Shown: positions 18,393 to 30,155, counted from the first letter of the stretch. The stretch: 64,000 bases of DNA from Glycomyces lechevalierae (GCF_027622945.1 NZ_JAPZVQ010000005.1:212977-276976); one strand, 5' to 3'. Numbers and translations: made by a program. Notes: generated by a model not told the origin, from the sequence alone.

Positions 18393-19946
18393 TTAGGTGT
18401 TCAGAAAGGTGCTGGCCTGGTCGACGAGGTCGAGGAGGAAGCCGGGCACGATCCCGAGGAGGATCGTGGCGGCGACGCCCGCGGCGACCACGGTGCCGGC
18501 CATGGGGCTCGGCAGGTTGACCGTGGGGGCGTCGGGCGCGGGCTCGTTGAGCCAGAGCAGGACGACCACCTTCAAGTACGGGAAGGCGAGGATCGCCGAG
18601 GAGACCACGCCGACGATCACGAGCCCGAGCTCGTCGGCCTGGAGGGCCGCGGCGAACAGGCTGAACTTGGCGGTGAAGCCGCTCGTGAACGGCAGACCCG
18701 CCAAGGCGAGCATCAGGATCGTGACCACGACCGCGGTGCCCGGGGACTTCTTGCCGAGCCCGGCCCAGCGGGCCAGGTGGGTCGCCTCCTCGTCGCCGTC
18801 GCGCACGAGCGAGACGACGGCGAACGCGGCGATCACGGTGAAGCCGTAAGCGGCCAGGTAGAACATGGTCTGGCCGACCGCCTCGCCGAGGGCGATCACG
18901 CCGATCAGCAGGTAGCCGGCGTTCGCGATGGAGCTGTAGGCCAAGAGCCGCTTGATGTTCCGCTGCGTGACGGCGAAGATCGCGCCGCCCAGCATCGTCG
19001 CCACCGCGATGACCGTGAGGATCAGGTGCCAGTCCCACGCGGAGGACGCCAGGCCCACGTTGAACACGCGGAGGAGCCCGCCGAAGGCCGCGACCTTGAC
19101 GCACGCGGCCATGAGCGCGGTGACCGGGGTCGGCGCGCCCGTGTAGACGTCCGGGGTCCACATGTGGAACGGGACCGCGGCGGCCTTGAAGAGCATCGCG
19201 ACCGCGATCATCGCCACCCCGATGTACAGGAACAGGCGCGGCTGGCCGGAGTCGACGCCCGCCTGGTTGATCCCGGCGAGGTCGACGGTGCCGGCGAAGC
19301 CGAAGAGCATCGCCATGCCGTACACGTAGAACGCGGAGGCGAAGGCGCCCAAGAGGAAGTACTTGAGCGCGGCCTCCTGGCTGATGAGGCGGCGGCGCTT
19401 CGCCAGCCCGCACAGCAGGTACAGCGGGAGGCTCAGCATCTCGAGCGCCACGAACATGGTGAGCAGGTCGCCCGCGGTCACGAACATCATCATGCCGCCG
19501 ACCGCGAAGAGCGTCAGCGGGAAGATCTCCGTCGCGCCGTCCTCGCGCCGCTGCGCCTTGTCCGCCGCCGAGTCCGCGACCACGGCGGCCTCGGCCACGA
19601 AGTCGCCGCCGCGCGTCGTGCGCCGCTCCGCGAGGAGCAGCACCGCGATGATCGACAGGATCGCCAGCGTCCCCTGCAGGAACAGGCCGGGGCCGTCCAG
19701 GACGACCGAGCCGATGCCGACGCCCTCGATGGAGAACGCCGTGCCGTGCTTGTCAGAGTTCAGGACCACCGCGACGAACGCGGCGGCCAGGGCGAGGACC
19801 GCGAGGGACACCTGCACCACGAGCCTGCGGCCCTTGGGGACCGTGGCCTCCACGAGGAGCCCGCCGAAGGCCGCGACGAACACGATGACCATGGGGGCCA
19901 GGCCGGCCCAGTCGATCTGGAGCCCCGCTTGCTGGGCCTCATTCAT
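18393..19946 (-). CDS. nuoN: NADH-quinone oxidoreductase subunit N
   Basis: 517-residue antiporter-like membrane subunit, one of three proton-pumping modules of complex I, with about 14 helices. Family marks are MFVALEMLSLPLYLL, the membrane Lys/Glu residues, FKAAAVPFHMWTPDVYTGAPTPVTA and LAYSSIANAGYLL. It is the last gene of the operon and overlaps nuoM by 8 bp. The terminator follows 18 bp downstream. Confidence 0.95.
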   Translation of the reverse strand: MNEAQQAGLQIDWAGLAPMVIVFVAAFGGLLVEATVPKGRRLVVQVSLAVLALAAAFVAVVLNSDKHGTAFSIEGVGIGSVVLDGPGLFLQGTLAILSIIAVLLLAERRTTRGGDFVAEAAVVADSAADKAQRREDGATEIFPLTLFAVGGMMMFVTAGDLLTMFVALEMLSLPLYLLCGLAKRRRLISQEAALKYFLLGAFASAFYVYGMAMLFGFAGTVDLAGINQAGVDSGQPRLFLYIGVAMIAVAMLFKAAAVPFHMWTPDVYTGAPTPVTALMAACVKVAAFGGLLRVFNVGLASSAWDWHLILTVIAVATMLGGAIFAVTQRNIKRLLAYSSIANAGYLLIGVIALGEAVGQTMFYLAAYGFTVIAAFAVVSLVRDGDEEATHLARWAGLGKKSPGTAVVVTILMLALAGLPFTSGFTAKFSLFAAALQADELGLVIVGVVSSAILAFPYLKVVVLLWLNEPAPDAPTVNLPSPMAGTVVAAGVAATILLGIVPGFLLDLVDQASTFLNT

Positions 19947-21495
19947 TGGTGACTCCTTCGGCGGCGGGCAGGTCCTCGGTGGAACCGGAGATGAAGAGGA
20001 GCGTGTTGTCGACGGCCGGCTGGGCCGCGTCGATCAGCGGCTGCGGGTAGAACCCGAAGACGAGGATCGCGATCACCAGCGGCGCCACGAGCGCCTTCTC
20101 GCGGACCGTGAGGTCGCGCTTCATCCCCGGCATCTCGTCGAGCACCGGGTTCCGGGTGCCCTGCATGGTGCGCTGGTACATCCAGATCACGTACGCGGCG
20201 GCGAGGATGATGCCGAGGGTCGCGAGGACCGCCACGGGCTCGTTGCCGCCGAACGTGCCGTTGAAGGCGCCCAGCAGGACCAGGAACTCGGAGATGAACG
20301 GCGCCGTGCCCGGCAGCGAGAGCGACGCGAGCCCGGCGAACAGGAAGATCCCGGCCAGCAGCGGCAGCGTCTTGGCCGCCCCGCCGTAGTCCGCGATCTG
20401 CGCCGAGCCGCGGCGGATCGTGAGGAAGCCGACGACCATGAACAAGAGGCCCGTGGCGAGGCCGTGGTTGAACATGTACAGCACCGCGCCGGTGGCGGCC
20501 TCCTGCGTGAACGCGAAGATGCCGATGCCGATGAAGCCGAAGTGCGCGATCGACGTGTAGGCCACCAGGCGCTTCAGGTCGGTCTGCCCGATGGCCACGA
20601 ACGCGGCGTACAGCACGCCGATGACGCTCATGCCGATCACCCACGGCGCGAACGTCTTCGTCGCGTCAGGGAACAGCGGGATGCAGTAGCGCAGGATCGC
20701 GAACGTCCCGATCTTGTCCATCACGCCGACCAGGAGCGCCGCGGCCGCGGCGGGCGCCGCCCCGCCCGCGTCCGGCAGCCACGTGTGGAACGGGAAGAAC
20801 GGGGCCTTGATCGCGAACGCCAGGAAGAAGCCGAGGAACAGCCAGTTCTGCAGCGTCCCGGCCGCCATCGGATCCGCGTCCACCAGGGTCTGCCAGTCGA
20901 AGACGCCGCCGTTGTCCACCCACAGGGCGATCACGGCCACGAGCATGAGCAGGCCGCCGAGCAGGTTGTAGAGGAAGAACTTCACCGCCGCGTACTGCTT
21001 CTTCTGACCGGTGCCGTACGAGCCGATGAGGAAGTACATCGGGACGAGCATCGCTTCGAAGAAGAAGTAGAACAGCAGCACGTTGGAGGCCAGGAAGGTC
21101 GCCAGCATCGCCGCCTCGAGCGCCAGGATCAGCGCGAAGAACGCCGGCACCGAGCGCTTCACCGAGTCCAGGTCCCGCCAGGCCGCGAGCATCGCGATCG
21201 GCGTCAGCCCGGCCGTGAGGATGACCAGGAGCAGCGCGATGCCGTCGATCCCCCACGACAGGTTCAGGTCCCACGCGTCGATCCACGTGTAGGACTCGGT
21301 GAACTGGAGCCACGGCGCGCCCGCGGAGTAGTCGAAGCCGAGCGCCACGAGCGCGGTCAGCAGGGCGACCGCGCCGGAGACGCCGAGGGCGGTCCAGCGG
21401 GCCGCGTCGGCGTTCTCGCGGCGGATCGACGCGACGATCACGGCCCCGATCAGGGGCACGGCGACCAGCGCCGACAGCAACGGGAGTTCGTTCAT
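19939..21495 (-). CDS. nuoM: NADH-quinone oxidoreductase subunit M
   Basis: 518-residue antiporter-like subunit. FFFEAMLVPMYFLIG contains the functional Glu of helix 5. KAPFFPFHTWLPDA, followed by GGAAPAAAAALLVGVMDKIG, matches the broken-helix region. The start is ATG 21495, sharing four bases with the stop of nuoL; longer frames upstream are inside nuoL. It pumps protons using the charge relay through the membrane arm. Confidence 0.95.
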   Translation of the reverse strand: MNELPLLSALVAVPLIGAVIVASIRRENADAARWTALGVSGAVALLTALVALGFDYSAGAPWLQFTESYTWIDAWDLNLSWGIDGIALLLVILTAGLTPIAMLAAWRDLDSVKRSVPAFFALILALEAAMLATFLASNVLLFYFFFEAMLVPMYFLIGSYGTGQKKQYAAVKFFLYNLLGGLLMLVAVIALWVDNGGVFDWQTLVDADPMAAGTLQNWLFLGFFLAFAIKAPFFPFHTWLPDAGGAAPAAAAALLVGVMDKIGTFAILRYCIPLFPDATKTFAPWVIGMSVIGVLYAAFVAIGQTDLKRLVAYTSIAHFGFIGIGIFAFTQEAATGAVLYMFNHGLATGLLFMVVGFLTIRRGSAQIADYGGAAKTLPLLAGIFLFAGLASLSLPGTAPFISEFLVLLGAFNGTFGGNEPVAVLATLGIILAAAYVIWMYQRTMQGTRNPVLDEMPGMKRDLTVREKALVAPLVIAILVFGFYPQPLIDAAQPAVDNTLLFISGSTEDLPAAEGVTNE

Positions 21496-23393
21496 TGGAC
21501 GACCACCACCATGAGCGCGGCCACCACGATGACGGCGCCGGACAGAATGGACAGGGCATAGGTGCGGACGAAACCGGTCTGCACCACGAGCAGGCGGCGC
21601 GAGGTGCCGCCGATCGCGGCCGAGAGGCCGTTCACGGCGCCGTCGACGACGCGGCCGTCCATGGCGACCGAAGCGCTGGCGGCCAGGCGGCTCGGGCGTT
21701 CGAAGACGCCGCGGTTGACGGCCTCGCCCCCGAGGTCGGCGCGGGCGAAGCGCACCGGCCAGGCCGCGGCGCGCGGCACTTCGTCGGTGCCGTTGCGGAA
21801 CAGGAACCAGCCGAGGGCCGCGCCGAGGACCACCACGACAGTGGTGGCGATGGTGACCTGCATGTGGCTCAGGTGGCCGTGGACCTCGTGCGGCTCGCCG
21901 AAGACCGGGACGAGCCAGTCGGCGACGGAGGTGGCCATGAGGCCGCCCGCGCCGAGCGAGCCGAGGCCGAGCAGCACCAGCGGCGCGGTCATGATCGCCG
22001 GGGACTCGTGCGGGTGCACGTCCTCGGTCCACCGCTTGGGGCCGTGGAAGGTGAGCACGAACAGGCGGGTCATGTAGAACGCGGTGAGCGCCGCGCCGAG
22101 GAGGGCGGCGCTGCCCACGACCCAGCCCTGCCAGCCTTCGCGGGCGAACGCGGAGGCGATGATCGGGTCCTTGGTCCAGAAGCCCGAGAACGGGAACAGG
22201 CCGATGATGGCGAGCCAGCCGGCGGCGAAGGTCGCGTACGTGAGGGGCATCTTCCGCCAGAGGCCGCCGAAGCGGCGGATGTCGGTCTGGTCGTTCATGG
22301 CGTGCATGACCGAGCCGGAGCCGAGGAAGAGGCCGGCCTTGAAGAAGCCGTGCGCGAGCAGGTGGATGATGCCGAGCGCGAACGCCCCGCCGCCGAGGCC
22401 GACGGCGAGGAACATGTAGCCGATCTGGGAGACCGTGGACCAGGCGAGGACCCGCTTGATGTCGTCCTTGGCGCAGCCCACGATCGCTCCGAAGAGGAGG
22501 GTGAGGGCGCCCACGACGACGACGGCGGTCTGCACGTCGGCGTTGAGGCTGAAGATGACGTTCGAGCGGGCGATCAGGTAGACGCCCGCGGTGACCATGG
22601 TGGCGGCGTGGATGAGGGCCGAGACCGGGGTCGGGCCCTCCATCGCGTCCGGGAGCCAGGTCTGGAACGGGAACTGGCCGGACTTGCCGCAGGCGGCCGC
22701 GAGGAGCAGCAGCCCGATGGCGAGGCTCGTCCCGGTCGAGAGCGACCCGGCGCCGTTGAAGACCTCTTGGAAGTCGACGGTGCCGAGGGCGCCGAGCATC
22801 GTGAACATCGCCAGGAGGAACCCGACGTCGGCCACGCGGTTGGTGAGGAAGGCCTTCTTGCCGGCGGTGGCCGCGGCGGGCTTCAACTGCCAGAAGGAGA
22901 TCAGGAGGTAGGAGGCGAGGCCCACGCCCTCCCAGCCGATGAAGGTCATGAAGTAGTTGCCGCCGAGGACGAGCACGAGCATCGCGGCGGCGAACAGGTT
23001 GAAGTAGGCGAAGAACTTCCGGCGTCCCTCGTCGTGGGCCATGTAGCCGACGGCGTAGACGTGGATGAGCAGCCCGACCCCGGTGATGAGCAGGCAGAAC
23101 ACGGCGCTCAGCGGGTCGAAGAGCAGGTTCGCCTCGAGGCGCAGGTCTCCGATCGAGATGATCGTGAACAGGTCGAGGTTCGCGCTCTTGTTGTCAAGGC
23201 CCGCAAGGGAGCTGAACATGGCGACGGCGAGTGCGAAGGCGCCGCCGACGGTGACGACGCCGAGCCAGTGGCCCCACTTGTCGGAGCGGCGGCCCGCGAG
23301 CAGCAGGACCGTCGCGCCTATCGCGGGCAGGGCGATGAGCAGCCACGTCCACGAGAGGAGCCCTTCGGCCGGTGCGTACGAGATTTCGTCCAC
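21492..23393 (-). CDS. nuoL: NADH-quinone oxidoreductase subunit L
   Basis: 633-residue distal antiporter-like subunit. GWEGVGLASYLLISFW and FPFQTWLPDAMEGPTPVSAL are family patches, and DDIKRVLAWSTVSQIGYMF follows. A long C-terminal part corresponds to the lateral helix and final membrane segment. The start is GTG 23393, 10 bp after nuoK. Confidence 0.95.
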   Translation of the reverse strand: MDEISYAPAEGLLSWTWLLIALPAIGATVLLLAGRRSDKWGHWLGVVTVGGAFALAVAMFSSLAGLDNKSANLDLFTIISIGDLRLEANLLFDPLSAVFCLLITGVGLLIHVYAVGYMAHDEGRRKFFAYFNLFAAAMLVLVLGGNYFMTFIGWEGVGLASYLLISFWQLKPAAATAGKKAFLTNRVADVGFLLAMFTMLGALGTVDFQEVFNGAGSLSTGTSLAIGLLLLAAACGKSGQFPFQTWLPDAMEGPTPVSALIHAATMVTAGVYLIARSNVIFSLNADVQTAVVVVGALTLLFGAIVGCAKDDIKRVLAWSTVSQIGYMFLAVGLGGGAFALGIIHLLAHGFFKAGLFLGSGSVMHAMNDQTDIRRFGGLWRKMPLTYATFAAGWLAIIGLFPFSGFWTKDPIIASAFAREGWQGWVVGSAALLGAALTAFYMTRLFVLTFHGPKRWTEDVHPHESPAIMTAPLVLLGLGSLGAGGLMATSVADWLVPVFGEPHEVHGHLSHMQVTIATTVVVVLGAALGWFLFRNGTDEVPRAAAWPVRFARADLGGEAVNRGVFERPSRLAASASVAMDGRVVDGAVNGLSAAIGGTSRRLLVVQTGFVRTYALSILSGAVIVVAALMVVVVQ

Positions 23394-23403
23394 TGTGTCC
23401 TCT

Positions 23404-23703
23404 CTAGGCCTTCAGCAGGTTGGCGTCGTCGACGGAGGCGGAGCGCCGGGACCGGTAGATCGCCATGATGATCGCCAGGCCGACGACGACCTCGGCGGCG
23501 GCCACGGCCATCACGAAGAACGCCATCACCTGCCCGTCGATGCTGCCGGTGGTGCGGGCGAAGGTGACCAGGGTCAGGTTCCCGGCGTTGAGCATCAGCT
23601 CCACGCACATGAACACGACGATCGAGTTGCGCCGCACCAGGACGCCGACCGCGCCGATCGTGAACAGCGCGGCCGCCAGGATCAGGTAGTACTCGGGGCT
23701 CAT
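23404..23703 (-). CDS. nuoK: NADH-quinone oxidoreductase subunit K
   Basis: 99-residue three-helix subunit (ND4L). Two membrane glutamates of the proton path are visible in [16 protein letters not shown] and [17 protein letters not shown]. It starts at ATG 23703, overlapping nuoJ by four bases, and ends 10 bp before nuoL. A longer frame upstream lies inside nuoJ and is not used. Confidence 0.95.
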   Translation of the reverse strand: MSPEYYLILAAALFTIGAVGVLVRRNSIVVFMCVELMLNAGNLTLVTFARTTGSIDGQVMAFFVMAVAAAEVVVGLAIIMAIYRSRRSASVDDANLLKA

Positions 23704-24479
23704 GCGTCCCGCCCTTCCGTGTGCTTCGGGGCCGACTCGGCGGCCGTGAGCTGGCGCGGCGGGACGTACTCCGAGAGCGACGCCGGCTCGATCGAGCCGT
23801 CCGGCCGCAGCGCGGGCGTCGCCGTCGAGTCCGAGGTCGCGAACACGCCAGGGCCGGGCTTCGGGCCCGGGTAGTTGCCCGGCGCGAACCGCTCGCGGCT
23901 GTGCTCCCGCTGCCCGCGGTGGCCGCCCTTCTTGGCGACGTGCGCGAACATCAAGGCGCCCACGGCGGCCACGGTGAGCACGCCCGAGACGACCTCGAAC
24001 GGGAACAGGTACGTCGAGAACAGCGCCTCGGCGATCGCCTCCACGTTCGTCTGCGCCCCGGTGGCCCAGCGCGGGTCGGCCGCGATCGTCATGCCCGAGA
24101 CCGCGCGGGCCAGCCCGGAGGCCAGGAGCGCCGCCAGGCCGATGCCGAGGAGCACGGCCAGGAGCCGCTGCCCGCGCAGCGTCTCGAACATCGAGTCCTT
24201 CGAGTCGCGCCCGAACAGCATGAGCACGAACAGGAACAGCATCATGATCGCGCCCGTGTAGACCATGATCTGCACGAAGCCGAGGAACGGCGCGGACTGC
24301 ATGATGTAGAAGACCGCCAGGCACATCATGGTGATCGCCAGCATCAGCGCCGCGTGGATCGCCGAGCGCGCCAGCACCAGGCCCATGGCCCCGCCGAGCG
24401 CGATCGGCGCGAGGATCCAGAAGAAGACCGATTCGCCCATTGAGGCGTTCTGAGCGACGGTCTGCGCCAGGTCGATCAC
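23700..24479 (-). CDS. nuoJ: NADH-quinone oxidoreductase subunit J
   Basis: 259-residue subunit (ND6). Residues 1-170 are membrane helices with the conserved [20 protein letters not shown] helix. The C-terminal ~85 residues are a hydrophilic extension ([17 protein letters not shown] and a Pro-rich stretch), which is longer than in E. coli but common in actinobacteria. GTG start, overlapping nuoI by four bases. Confidence 0.95.
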   Translation of the reverse strand: MIDLAQTVAQNASMGESVFFWILAPIALGGAMGLVLARSAIHAALMLAITMMCLAVFYIMQSAPFLGFVQIMVYTGAIMMLFLFVLMLFGRDSKDSMFETLRGQRLLAVLLGIGLAALLASGLARAVSGMTIAADPRWATGAQTNVEAIAEALFSTYLFPFEVVSGVLTVAAVGALMFAHVAKKGGHRGQREHSRERFAPGNYPGPKPGPGVFATSDSTATPALRPDGSIEPASLSEYVPPRQLTAAESAPKHTEGRDA

Positions 24480-25042
24480 TGCTCACCCCTCCGGTTCTGC
24501 GCCAGCATCTCCGTCAGCGAGAACTCCGCGCCCTCGCTCGCGCCGGGGTTGACCGGGCCCGAGTCGTAGTAGGCCTTCTCGCTGGCGCCCAGGCGCATCG
24601 GGTGCGGCGGCTGCTCCATGCCCTCGATGAGCGGGGCCAGCAGCTCCTCCTTCGTGAAGATGAGGTCGCGCCGGTCGTCGCGGGCCAGCTCGTACTCGTT
24701 GCTCATCGTGAGCGAACGCGTCGGGCAGGCCTCGATGCACAGGCCGCAGAAGATGCAGCGCGCGTAGTTGATCTGGTAGGTCTTGGCGTACCGCTCGCCG
24801 GGCGAGAACCGCTCGGCCTCGGTGTTCTCCGCGCCCTCCACGTAGATCGCGTCGGCCGGGCAGGCCCAGGCGCACAGCTCGCAGCCGATGCACTTCTCGA
24901 GCCCGTCCGGGTGGCGGTTGAGCACGTGGCGGCCGTGGAAGCGCGGCTGGAGCTTCGAAGGCTCCTCGGGGTAGTCGACCGTGACCTTCGGCTTGAACAT
25001 GTGCGAGAAGGTGACGCCGAAACCCTTTGCGAAACCGGACAT
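24476..25042 (-). CDS. nuoI: NADH-quinone oxidoreductase subunit I
   Basis: 188-residue iron-sulfur subunit with two [4Fe-4S] motifs: [12 protein letters not shown] (Cys51, 54, 57, 61) and [12 protein letters not shown] (Cys96, 99, 102, 106). These carry electrons (N6a and N6b) from NuoG toward NuoB. It starts at ATG 25042 directly after the nuoH stop. Confidence 0.96.
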   Translation of the reverse strand: MSGFAKGFGVTFSHMFKPKVTVDYPEEPSKLQPRFHGRHVLNRHPDGLEKCIGCELCAWACPADAIYVEGAENTEAERFSPGERYAKTYQINYARCIFCGLCIEACPTRSLTMSNEYELARDDRRDLIFTKEELLAPLIEGMEQPPHPMRLGASEKAYYDSGPVNPGASEGAEFSLTEMLAQNRRGEQ

Positions 25043-26359
25043 CTACTCCTCCTCTCCCTTGTCAGTCGGACGAGAGCCGTTGATAGGGACGGCAGACGTG
25101 TTTGCAGGTTCGAGCTCGCGCAGCGCGCGCGGGTTCGGCGGGACCGCGAGATCCAGGGGCGGGACGGGGAAGCCGCCCAGGCCCGTGTCCGGCTCGGCCG
25201 GGTCTTCGTACGGCTTCCGGCTGGGCCAGAAGAAGATCAGGGCCATCACCACGATCGCCGCGCCGCCCGCGAAGGCGATCCGGGTCGGCAGCTCGTTGTC
25301 CGTGTCCAGGCCGATGTTCATGGCCGCCAAGACCATGAGCCACACCAGCGAGACCGGCACGAGGACCTTCCAGCCCAGGCGCATGAACTGGTCGTAGCGC
25401 AGGCGCGGCAGCGTGCCGCGCAGCCACACGTAGAAGAACAGGAACGCCAGGACCTTCCCGAAGAACCACACCAGCGGCATGAACCCCTCGTTCGCGCCCG
25501 GCCACCACGAGTTCGGGAACGGCGCGGCCCAGCCGCCCAGGAAGAGCGTCACGCACAGGGCCGACATCGTCACCATGTTGACGTACTCCGCCAGGAAGAA
25601 CGACGCGTACTTCAGACTCGAGTACTCCGTCGCGAACCCCGCCACCAGCTCCGACTCCGCTTCGGGAAGGTCGAACGGGGCGCGGTTCGTCTCGCCCACC
25701 ATCGCGATCACGAAGATCACGAAGCTCGGCGCGAGCACCAGGAAGTACCAGCCCGGCAGCGTGATCTCCGCACCCGCGATGTTCAGCGGCAGGCCCTGGG
25801 CCTGCGCCTCCACGATCGCGCCCGTCGACATCAGCTGCGACTGGAAGAAGACCGTCAAGACCGCCAGGCCCAGCGCGATCTCGTACGAGATCACCTGCGC
25901 CGCAGCGCGGAGCGCGCCCAGCAGCGAGTACGTGGAACCGGAGGACCAGCCGGCGAGCACGATGCCGTACACGCCGACCGCCGAGCACGCCAGGATCAGC
26001 AGCACGCTCACCTCGAAATCGGTGAGCTGCAGCTCCGTCTCCATCCCGAAGACGTTCACCTCAGGCCCGAACGGGATCACCGCGAACGCCGTGAACGCGC
26101 ACGCCACGGCGATGACCGGCGCCGCGATGAACACGACCCTGTCCGCCGTCCGCGGCATCACGTCCTCTTTGAACGCCAGCTTCAGACCGTCCGCGAGCGA
26201 CTGCAGGAGCCCGAAGGGCCCGTTGCGGTTCGGCCCCGGCCGCACCTGCATGATCGCCACCACGCGCCGCTCGAACCAGATGGTGAACAGCACCAGCAGC
26301 ACCAGCACCACGAAGACGAGCACGCCCTTGACGAGCATGAGCCAGATCGGATCGTTCAT
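25043..26359 (-). CDS. nuoH: NADH-quinone oxidoreductase subunit H
   Basis: 438-residue NuoH of the main complex. [19 protein letters not shown] near the N-terminus, [20 protein letters not shown] and [16 protein letters not shown] are the canonical patches. The C-terminal ~55 residues are a hydrophilic proline-rich tail typical of actinobacteria. The start is ATG 26359, which shares one base with the nuoG stop; the frame extends upstream only inside nuoG. Confidence 0.95.
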   Translation of the reverse strand: MNDPIWLMLVKGVLVFVVLVLLVLFTIWFERRVVAIMQVRPGPNRNGPFGLLQSLADGLKLAFKEDVMPRTADRVVFIAAPVIAVACAFTAFAVIPFGPEVNVFGMETELQLTDFEVSVLLILACSAVGVYGIVLAGWSSGSTYSLLGALRAAAQVISYEIALGLAVLTVFFQSQLMSTGAIVEAQAQGLPLNIAGAEITLPGWYFLVLAPSFVIFVIAMVGETNRAPFDLPEAESELVAGFATEYSSLKYASFFLAEYVNMVTMSALCVTLFLGGWAAPFPNSWWPGANEGFMPLVWFFGKVLAFLFFYVWLRGTLPRLRYDQFMRLGWKVLVPVSLVWLMVLAAMNIGLDTDNELPTRIAFAGGAAIVVMALIFFWPSRKPYEDPAEPDTGLGGFPVPPLDLAVPPNPRALRELEPANTSAVPINGSRPTDKGEEE

Positions 26360-28806
26360 CACTTGACCGCCTCCACGGCTTCTCCGACGTCGGTGACCGG
26401 GCGAGGGACGTTCGGGTAGGCGCGGATCGTGACCACATCGCCCGAACCGGCGCCCAGGTGGCGGTAGATCCCGCGACCCGGCGCGTTCTGCGGCAGCCAG
26501 ACCACGCCCTCGGGCATGTCGGTGACCTTGAGCGGCAAGGTGATCCCGCCGATCGAGGTCGCCACGGTGACACCGCCGCCCTCGCTCGCCCCGATCGCCT
26601 TCGCCGTCGCGGCGGAGAGCCGCACCACCGGGTCCGGCGCGCAGCCGGCCAGGTGCGGGTTGTTCTCCTGGAGCGAACCGCCGTCGAGCAGCTGCCGCCA
26701 CGTCGCGAGCACGGCCTTGCCGTCCTCATGCGTGTGCGCGGGCTTGTCCGCGGCCCAGTCCGGGGCCGGCTGGCGGGTGAGCGGGTCCGGAAGGCCCGCG
26801 AGCTCCGCACGCACCGTGCGGGTCTCGGCCGTCCCGAGCTCGACGCCCATCGCCGTCGCGAGCGTGTCCAGCACCGCGTGGTCCGACATCAGATCCGTGG
26901 GGATCACCGTGTCGAAGGTCCGCAGGCGCCCCTCCCAGTCGAAGTACGCGCCCGGCTTGCCGGTCACCGGCGCGACCGGCAGGATCACGTCCGCCACGCG
27001 GGTCACGGCCGAGTGCCGGATCTCCAGCGAGACCACGAAGCGGGCGGCGTACAGCGCCGCCTCGACCGCCGGACCGTCCGCGAAGTCGTACGGGTCCACG
27101 CCGCCGATCAGGAGGCCGTCCAGGTCACCGTCCGCGGCGGCCTGCAGGATGTCCCACGCGCCGCGGCCGTCGCTGCTCGGCAGGGACTCGACGCCCCAGT
27201 ACTCGGCGAGCTGCTCGCGGTCCGCCGCATAGGAGGCGAGACCGCCGCCCGGCAGGAGCGCGGGGAGGCAACCGGACTCGACCGCGCCGCGGTCGCCCGC
27301 TCGCCGCGGAATCCACGCGAGCCGCGCGCCCGTGGCCTTGGCCAAGCTGACCGCCGCCGAGAACGCGCCCTCCACAGTGGCGAGACGCTCGCCGAGGAGG
27401 ATGACCGCGCCGTCCTCGCTGAGCGCGTCGCGCACGAAGCCGCCGCGCTTCCAGCCGTCGAGGAGTTCGGCCTCCTCGCCCGGCAGGGCCTCGATGAGGT
27501 TGCCGTTGAGCTTCGCCGTGCCGCGGGTCGCGAAGGGCGCCACCACGTGCACGCGCTGGCCGTGCTGGCGCACCGCCTTGCGCAGGCGCAGGAACGCGAT
27601 CGGGCACTCCTCTTCGACCTCGAGGCCGACGGTGACGACCACGGGGGCCTTCTCCAGGTCCTCGTAGGTGACCGCGCCGCTCGACGGGAAGACCCCGGCC
27701 ACGGCGTGCGCCAGGAACTCGGACTCCTCAGTGGAGTGCGGGCGGGAGCGGAAGTCGATGTCGTTGGTGCCGAGGACGACCCGCGCGAACTTCGAGTACG
27801 CGTACGAGTCCTCGACGGTGAGGCGCCCGCCCGGGAGGACGCCGACGCGGCCGGCCGCCTCCTTGAGTCCGGCGGCCGCGCGGCGCAGGGCCTCGGGCCA
27901 GGACGCTTCGCGCAGGGACCCGTCCTCGTCGCGGACGAGCGGCTTCGTGATGCGGTCGGACGCTTCGATGTAGGAGGAGGCCCAGCGGCCCTTGTCGCAG
28001 TTCCACTCCTCGTTCACCGCCGGGTCTTCGCCCGCGAGGCGGCGCAGGACCTTGCCGCGGCGGTGGTCCGTTCGCTGCGCGCACCCGGCCGAGCAGTGCT
28101 CGCACACGCTCGGGCTCGACACGAGGTCGAACGGCCGCGAGCGGAACCGGTACTGCGTGCCGGTGAGCGCGCCGACCGGGCAGATCTGGACGGTGTTGCC
28201 CGCGAAGTAGGACTCGAACGGCTCGTCCTCGTAGACGCCCACCTGCTCGAGCGCCGAGCGCTCCATGAGCTCGATGAACGGGTCGCCGGCGACCTGGTCG
28301 GAGAAGCGGGTGCAGCGCGCGCAGAGCACGCAGCGCTCGCGGTCGAGCAGCACCTGGGAGGAGATCGGCAGCGCCTTCTTGTAACGGCGCTTGTCCTTGG
28401 GCTCCATGCGCGTCTCGGTGCGGCCGGCGCTCATGGCCTGGTTCTGGAGGGGGCACTCGCCGCCCTTGTCGCAGACGGGGCAGTCCAGGGGGTGGTTGAT
28501 CAGGAGGAACTCCATGATCCCCTCCTGCGCCTCCTTGGCGACCTCGCTGGTGTGCTGGGTCTTGACGACCATGCCCTCCATGGCGGTCGTCGTGCAGGAG
28601 GCGGCGGGCTTGGGCATGCCGCGCCCGTTGCCCATGTCGGGGACGTCCACGAGGCACTGGCGGCAGGCCCCGGCGGGCTCGAGCAGCGGGTGGTCGCAGA
28701 AGCGGGGGATCTCGATGCCGAGCTGCTCGGCGGCGCGGATGATCAAGGTGCCCTTGGGAACCGTGACCTCGACGCCGTCGATGGTGAACGTGACTTGATC
28801 GGTCAT
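26359..28806 (-). CDS. nuoG: NADH-quinone oxidoreductase subunit G
   Basis: 815-residue large iron-sulfur subunit. An N-terminal [2Fe-2S] domain (Cys37, 48, 51, 71) is followed by the His-Cys cluster [14 protein letters not shown] (His105, Cys109, 112, 118), a [4Fe-4S] site CVLCARC (Cys159, 162, 165, with Cys209), and a molybdopterin-oxidoreductase-like domain opening with CEHCSAGC (Cys235, 238, 242: the N7 site). The start is ATG 28806, two bases after nuoF; the longer upstream frame runs through nuoF in another reading frame. It belongs to the NADH-oxidising arm with NuoE and NuoF. Confidence 0.95.
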   Translation of the reverse strand: MTDQVTFTIDGVEVTVPKGTLIIRAAEQLGIEIPRFCDHPLLEPAGACRQCLVDVPDMGNGRGMPKPAASCTTTAMEGMVVKTQHTSEVAKEAQEGIMEFLLINHPLDCPVCDKGGECPLQNQAMSAGRTETRMEPKDKRRYKKALPISSQVLLDRERCVLCARCTRFSDQVAGDPFIELMERSALEQVGVYEDEPFESYFAGNTVQICPVGALTGTQYRFRSRPFDLVSSPSVCEHCSAGCAQRTDHRRGKVLRRLAGEDPAVNEEWNCDKGRWASSYIEASDRITKPLVRDEDGSLREASWPEALRRAAAGLKEAAGRVGVLPGGRLTVEDSYAYSKFARVVLGTNDIDFRSRPHSTEESEFLAHAVAGVFPSSGAVTYEDLEKAPVVVTVGLEVEEECPIAFLRLRKAVRQHGQRVHVVAPFATRGTAKLNGNLIEALPGEEAELLDGWKRGGFVRDALSEDGAVILLGERLATVEGAFSAAVSLAKATGARLAWIPRRAGDRGAVESGCLPALLPGGGLASYAADREQLAEYWGVESLPSSDGRGAWDILQAAADGDLDGLLIGGVDPYDFADGPAVEAALYAARFVVSLEIRHSAVTRVADVILPVAPVTGKPGAYFDWEGRLRTFDTVIPTDLMSDHAVLDTLATAMGVELGTAETRTVRAELAGLPDPLTRQPAPDWAADKPAHTHEDGKAVLATWRQLLDGGSLQENNPHLAGCAPDPVVRLSAATAKAIGASEGGGVTVATSIGGITLPLKVTDMPEGVVWLPQNAPGRGIYRHLGAGSGDVVTIRAYPNVPRPVTDVGEAVEAVK

Positions 28807-28808
28807 GG

Positions 28809-30155
28809 CTAGTGGGCTCCGATCTTCGAGCTGTCGTTCAGCGGCGGAGCGAAGAGCGGGGGCTTGTGCCCTTCGATGTAGTCGAGGTAGTCCTGCCGGA
28901 AGTACTTCAGCGAGGACGTGACGCACGAGGTCGCCCCGTCGCCGAGGCCGCAGAAGGAGCGGCCGAGGAGGTTCTTGCACGCGCTCTCGAGGAGCTTGAG
29001 GTCGCCGAGGGAGCCCTGGCCGGAGAGGAGGCGCTCGTAGACGCGCACCATCCAGTAGTTGCCCTCGCGGCACGGCGTGCACTTGCCGCAGGATTCGTGC
29101 GCGTAGAACTTGATCCAGCGCCAGCAGGCGACGACCGGGTCGTCCTGGTCGGAGAAGATCATGACCGCGGTGGTGCCGAGGATCGAGCCGGCCTTGGCGA
29201 CGTTGTCGAAGTCGAGGGGGACGTCGATCGAGTCGGCCGCGAGCATCGGGGTCGAGGACCCGCCGGGGGTGAAGAACTTGAGCTCGTGGCCGTCCTCCAT
29301 GCCGCCGGCGAGTTCGATGAGCTCGCGGAGCGTGGTGCCCAGGGAGCACTCGTACTGGCCGGGGCGCTTGACGCGGCCGGAGAGCGAGTAGATCATCGTG
29401 CCCGCGGCGTTCTCGGACCCGAGGTCCTTCCACCACTGCGCACCGCCGAGCACAATGTGCGGGACGGCGGCGATGGAGCCGACGTTGTTGATGCAGGTGG
29501 GCTTGTTGTAGAGCCCGTGCGTCGCAGGGAAGGGCGGGCGCAGGCGCGGCTGGCCCCGCTTGCCCTCCAGGGAGTCGAGGAGGGCGGTCTCCTCGCCGCA
29601 GATGTAAGCGCCTGCGCCGGAGTGGATGACGACCTCGAGGTCGAAGCCGGAGCCGAGGATGTCCTTGCCGAGGTAGCCGGCCTCCTTGGCCTCCCGCACG
29701 GCGTTGCGCAGACGGCGGGCGGCGTGGACGGCCTCCCCGCGGACGTAGACGAACGCGCGGCTCGCCTTGATGGCGTAGGAGGCGATGACGATGCCCTCGA
29801 TGAGCGAGTGCGGGTCGTTCATCATGAGCGGCAGGTCCTTGCAGGTGCCCGGCTCGCCTTCGTCGGCGTTGACGACCAGGTAGTGGTCCTGGCCGTCGTC
29901 GGGCACGAACTGCCACTTCATGCCCACGGGGAACCCGGCGCCGCCGCGTCCGCGGTGGCCGGAGTCCTTCATGAAGGTGATCAGGTCGGCCTCGGAGTAC
30001 TTGAGGGCCTTGCGGAGCGCCTTGTAGCCGTCGAGCTGCTCGTAGACGTCGAGCTTCCACGCGCCCGGGGACATCCACCGCTTGGTGACGACGGGCTTGA
30101 GCTTGTTGAGGGCGTCCTCGCGGGGCCGCCTGGGACCGGGCACGGTAACGCTCAC
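28809..30155 (-). CDS. nuoF: NADH-quinone oxidoreductase subunit F
   Basis: 448-residue NADH- and FMN-binding subunit. The glycine-rich site [10 protein letters not shown] is at residues 69-78, [12 protein letters not shown] binds FMN, and the [4Fe-4S] N3 ligands are in [12 protein letters not shown] plus a later Cys in FCGLGDGA. The start is GTG 30155, sharing GTGA with the nuoE stop. Confidence 0.96.
   Translation of the reverse strand: MSVTVPGPRRPREDALNKLKPVVTKRWMSPGAWKLDVYEQLDGYKALRKALKYSEADLITFMKDSGHRGRGGAGFPVGMKWQFVPDDGQDHYLVVNADEGEPGTCKDLPLMMNDPHSLIEGIVIASYAIKASRAFVYVRGEAVHAARRLRNAVREAKEAGYLGKDILGSGFDLEVVIHSGAGAYICGEETALLDSLEGKRGQPRLRPPFPATHGLYNKPTCINNVGSIAAVPHIVLGGAQWWKDLGSENAAGTMIYSLSGRVKRPGQYECSLGTTLRELIELAGGMEDGHELKFFTPGGSSTPMLAADSIDVPLDFDNVAKAGSILGTTAVMIFSDQDDPVVACWRWIKFYAHESCGKCTPCREGNYWMVRVYERLLSGQGSLGDLKLLESACKNLLGRSFCGLGDGATSCVTSSLKYFRQDYLDYIEGHKPPLFAPPLNDSSKIGAH

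Noticed and set aside
24440..26419. Long plus-strand open frames opposite nuoG-nuoJ and other nuo genes
   Set aside because: High-GC antisense shadows: composition is Arg/His/Glu-rich without domain features, and the minus-strand genes are certain.
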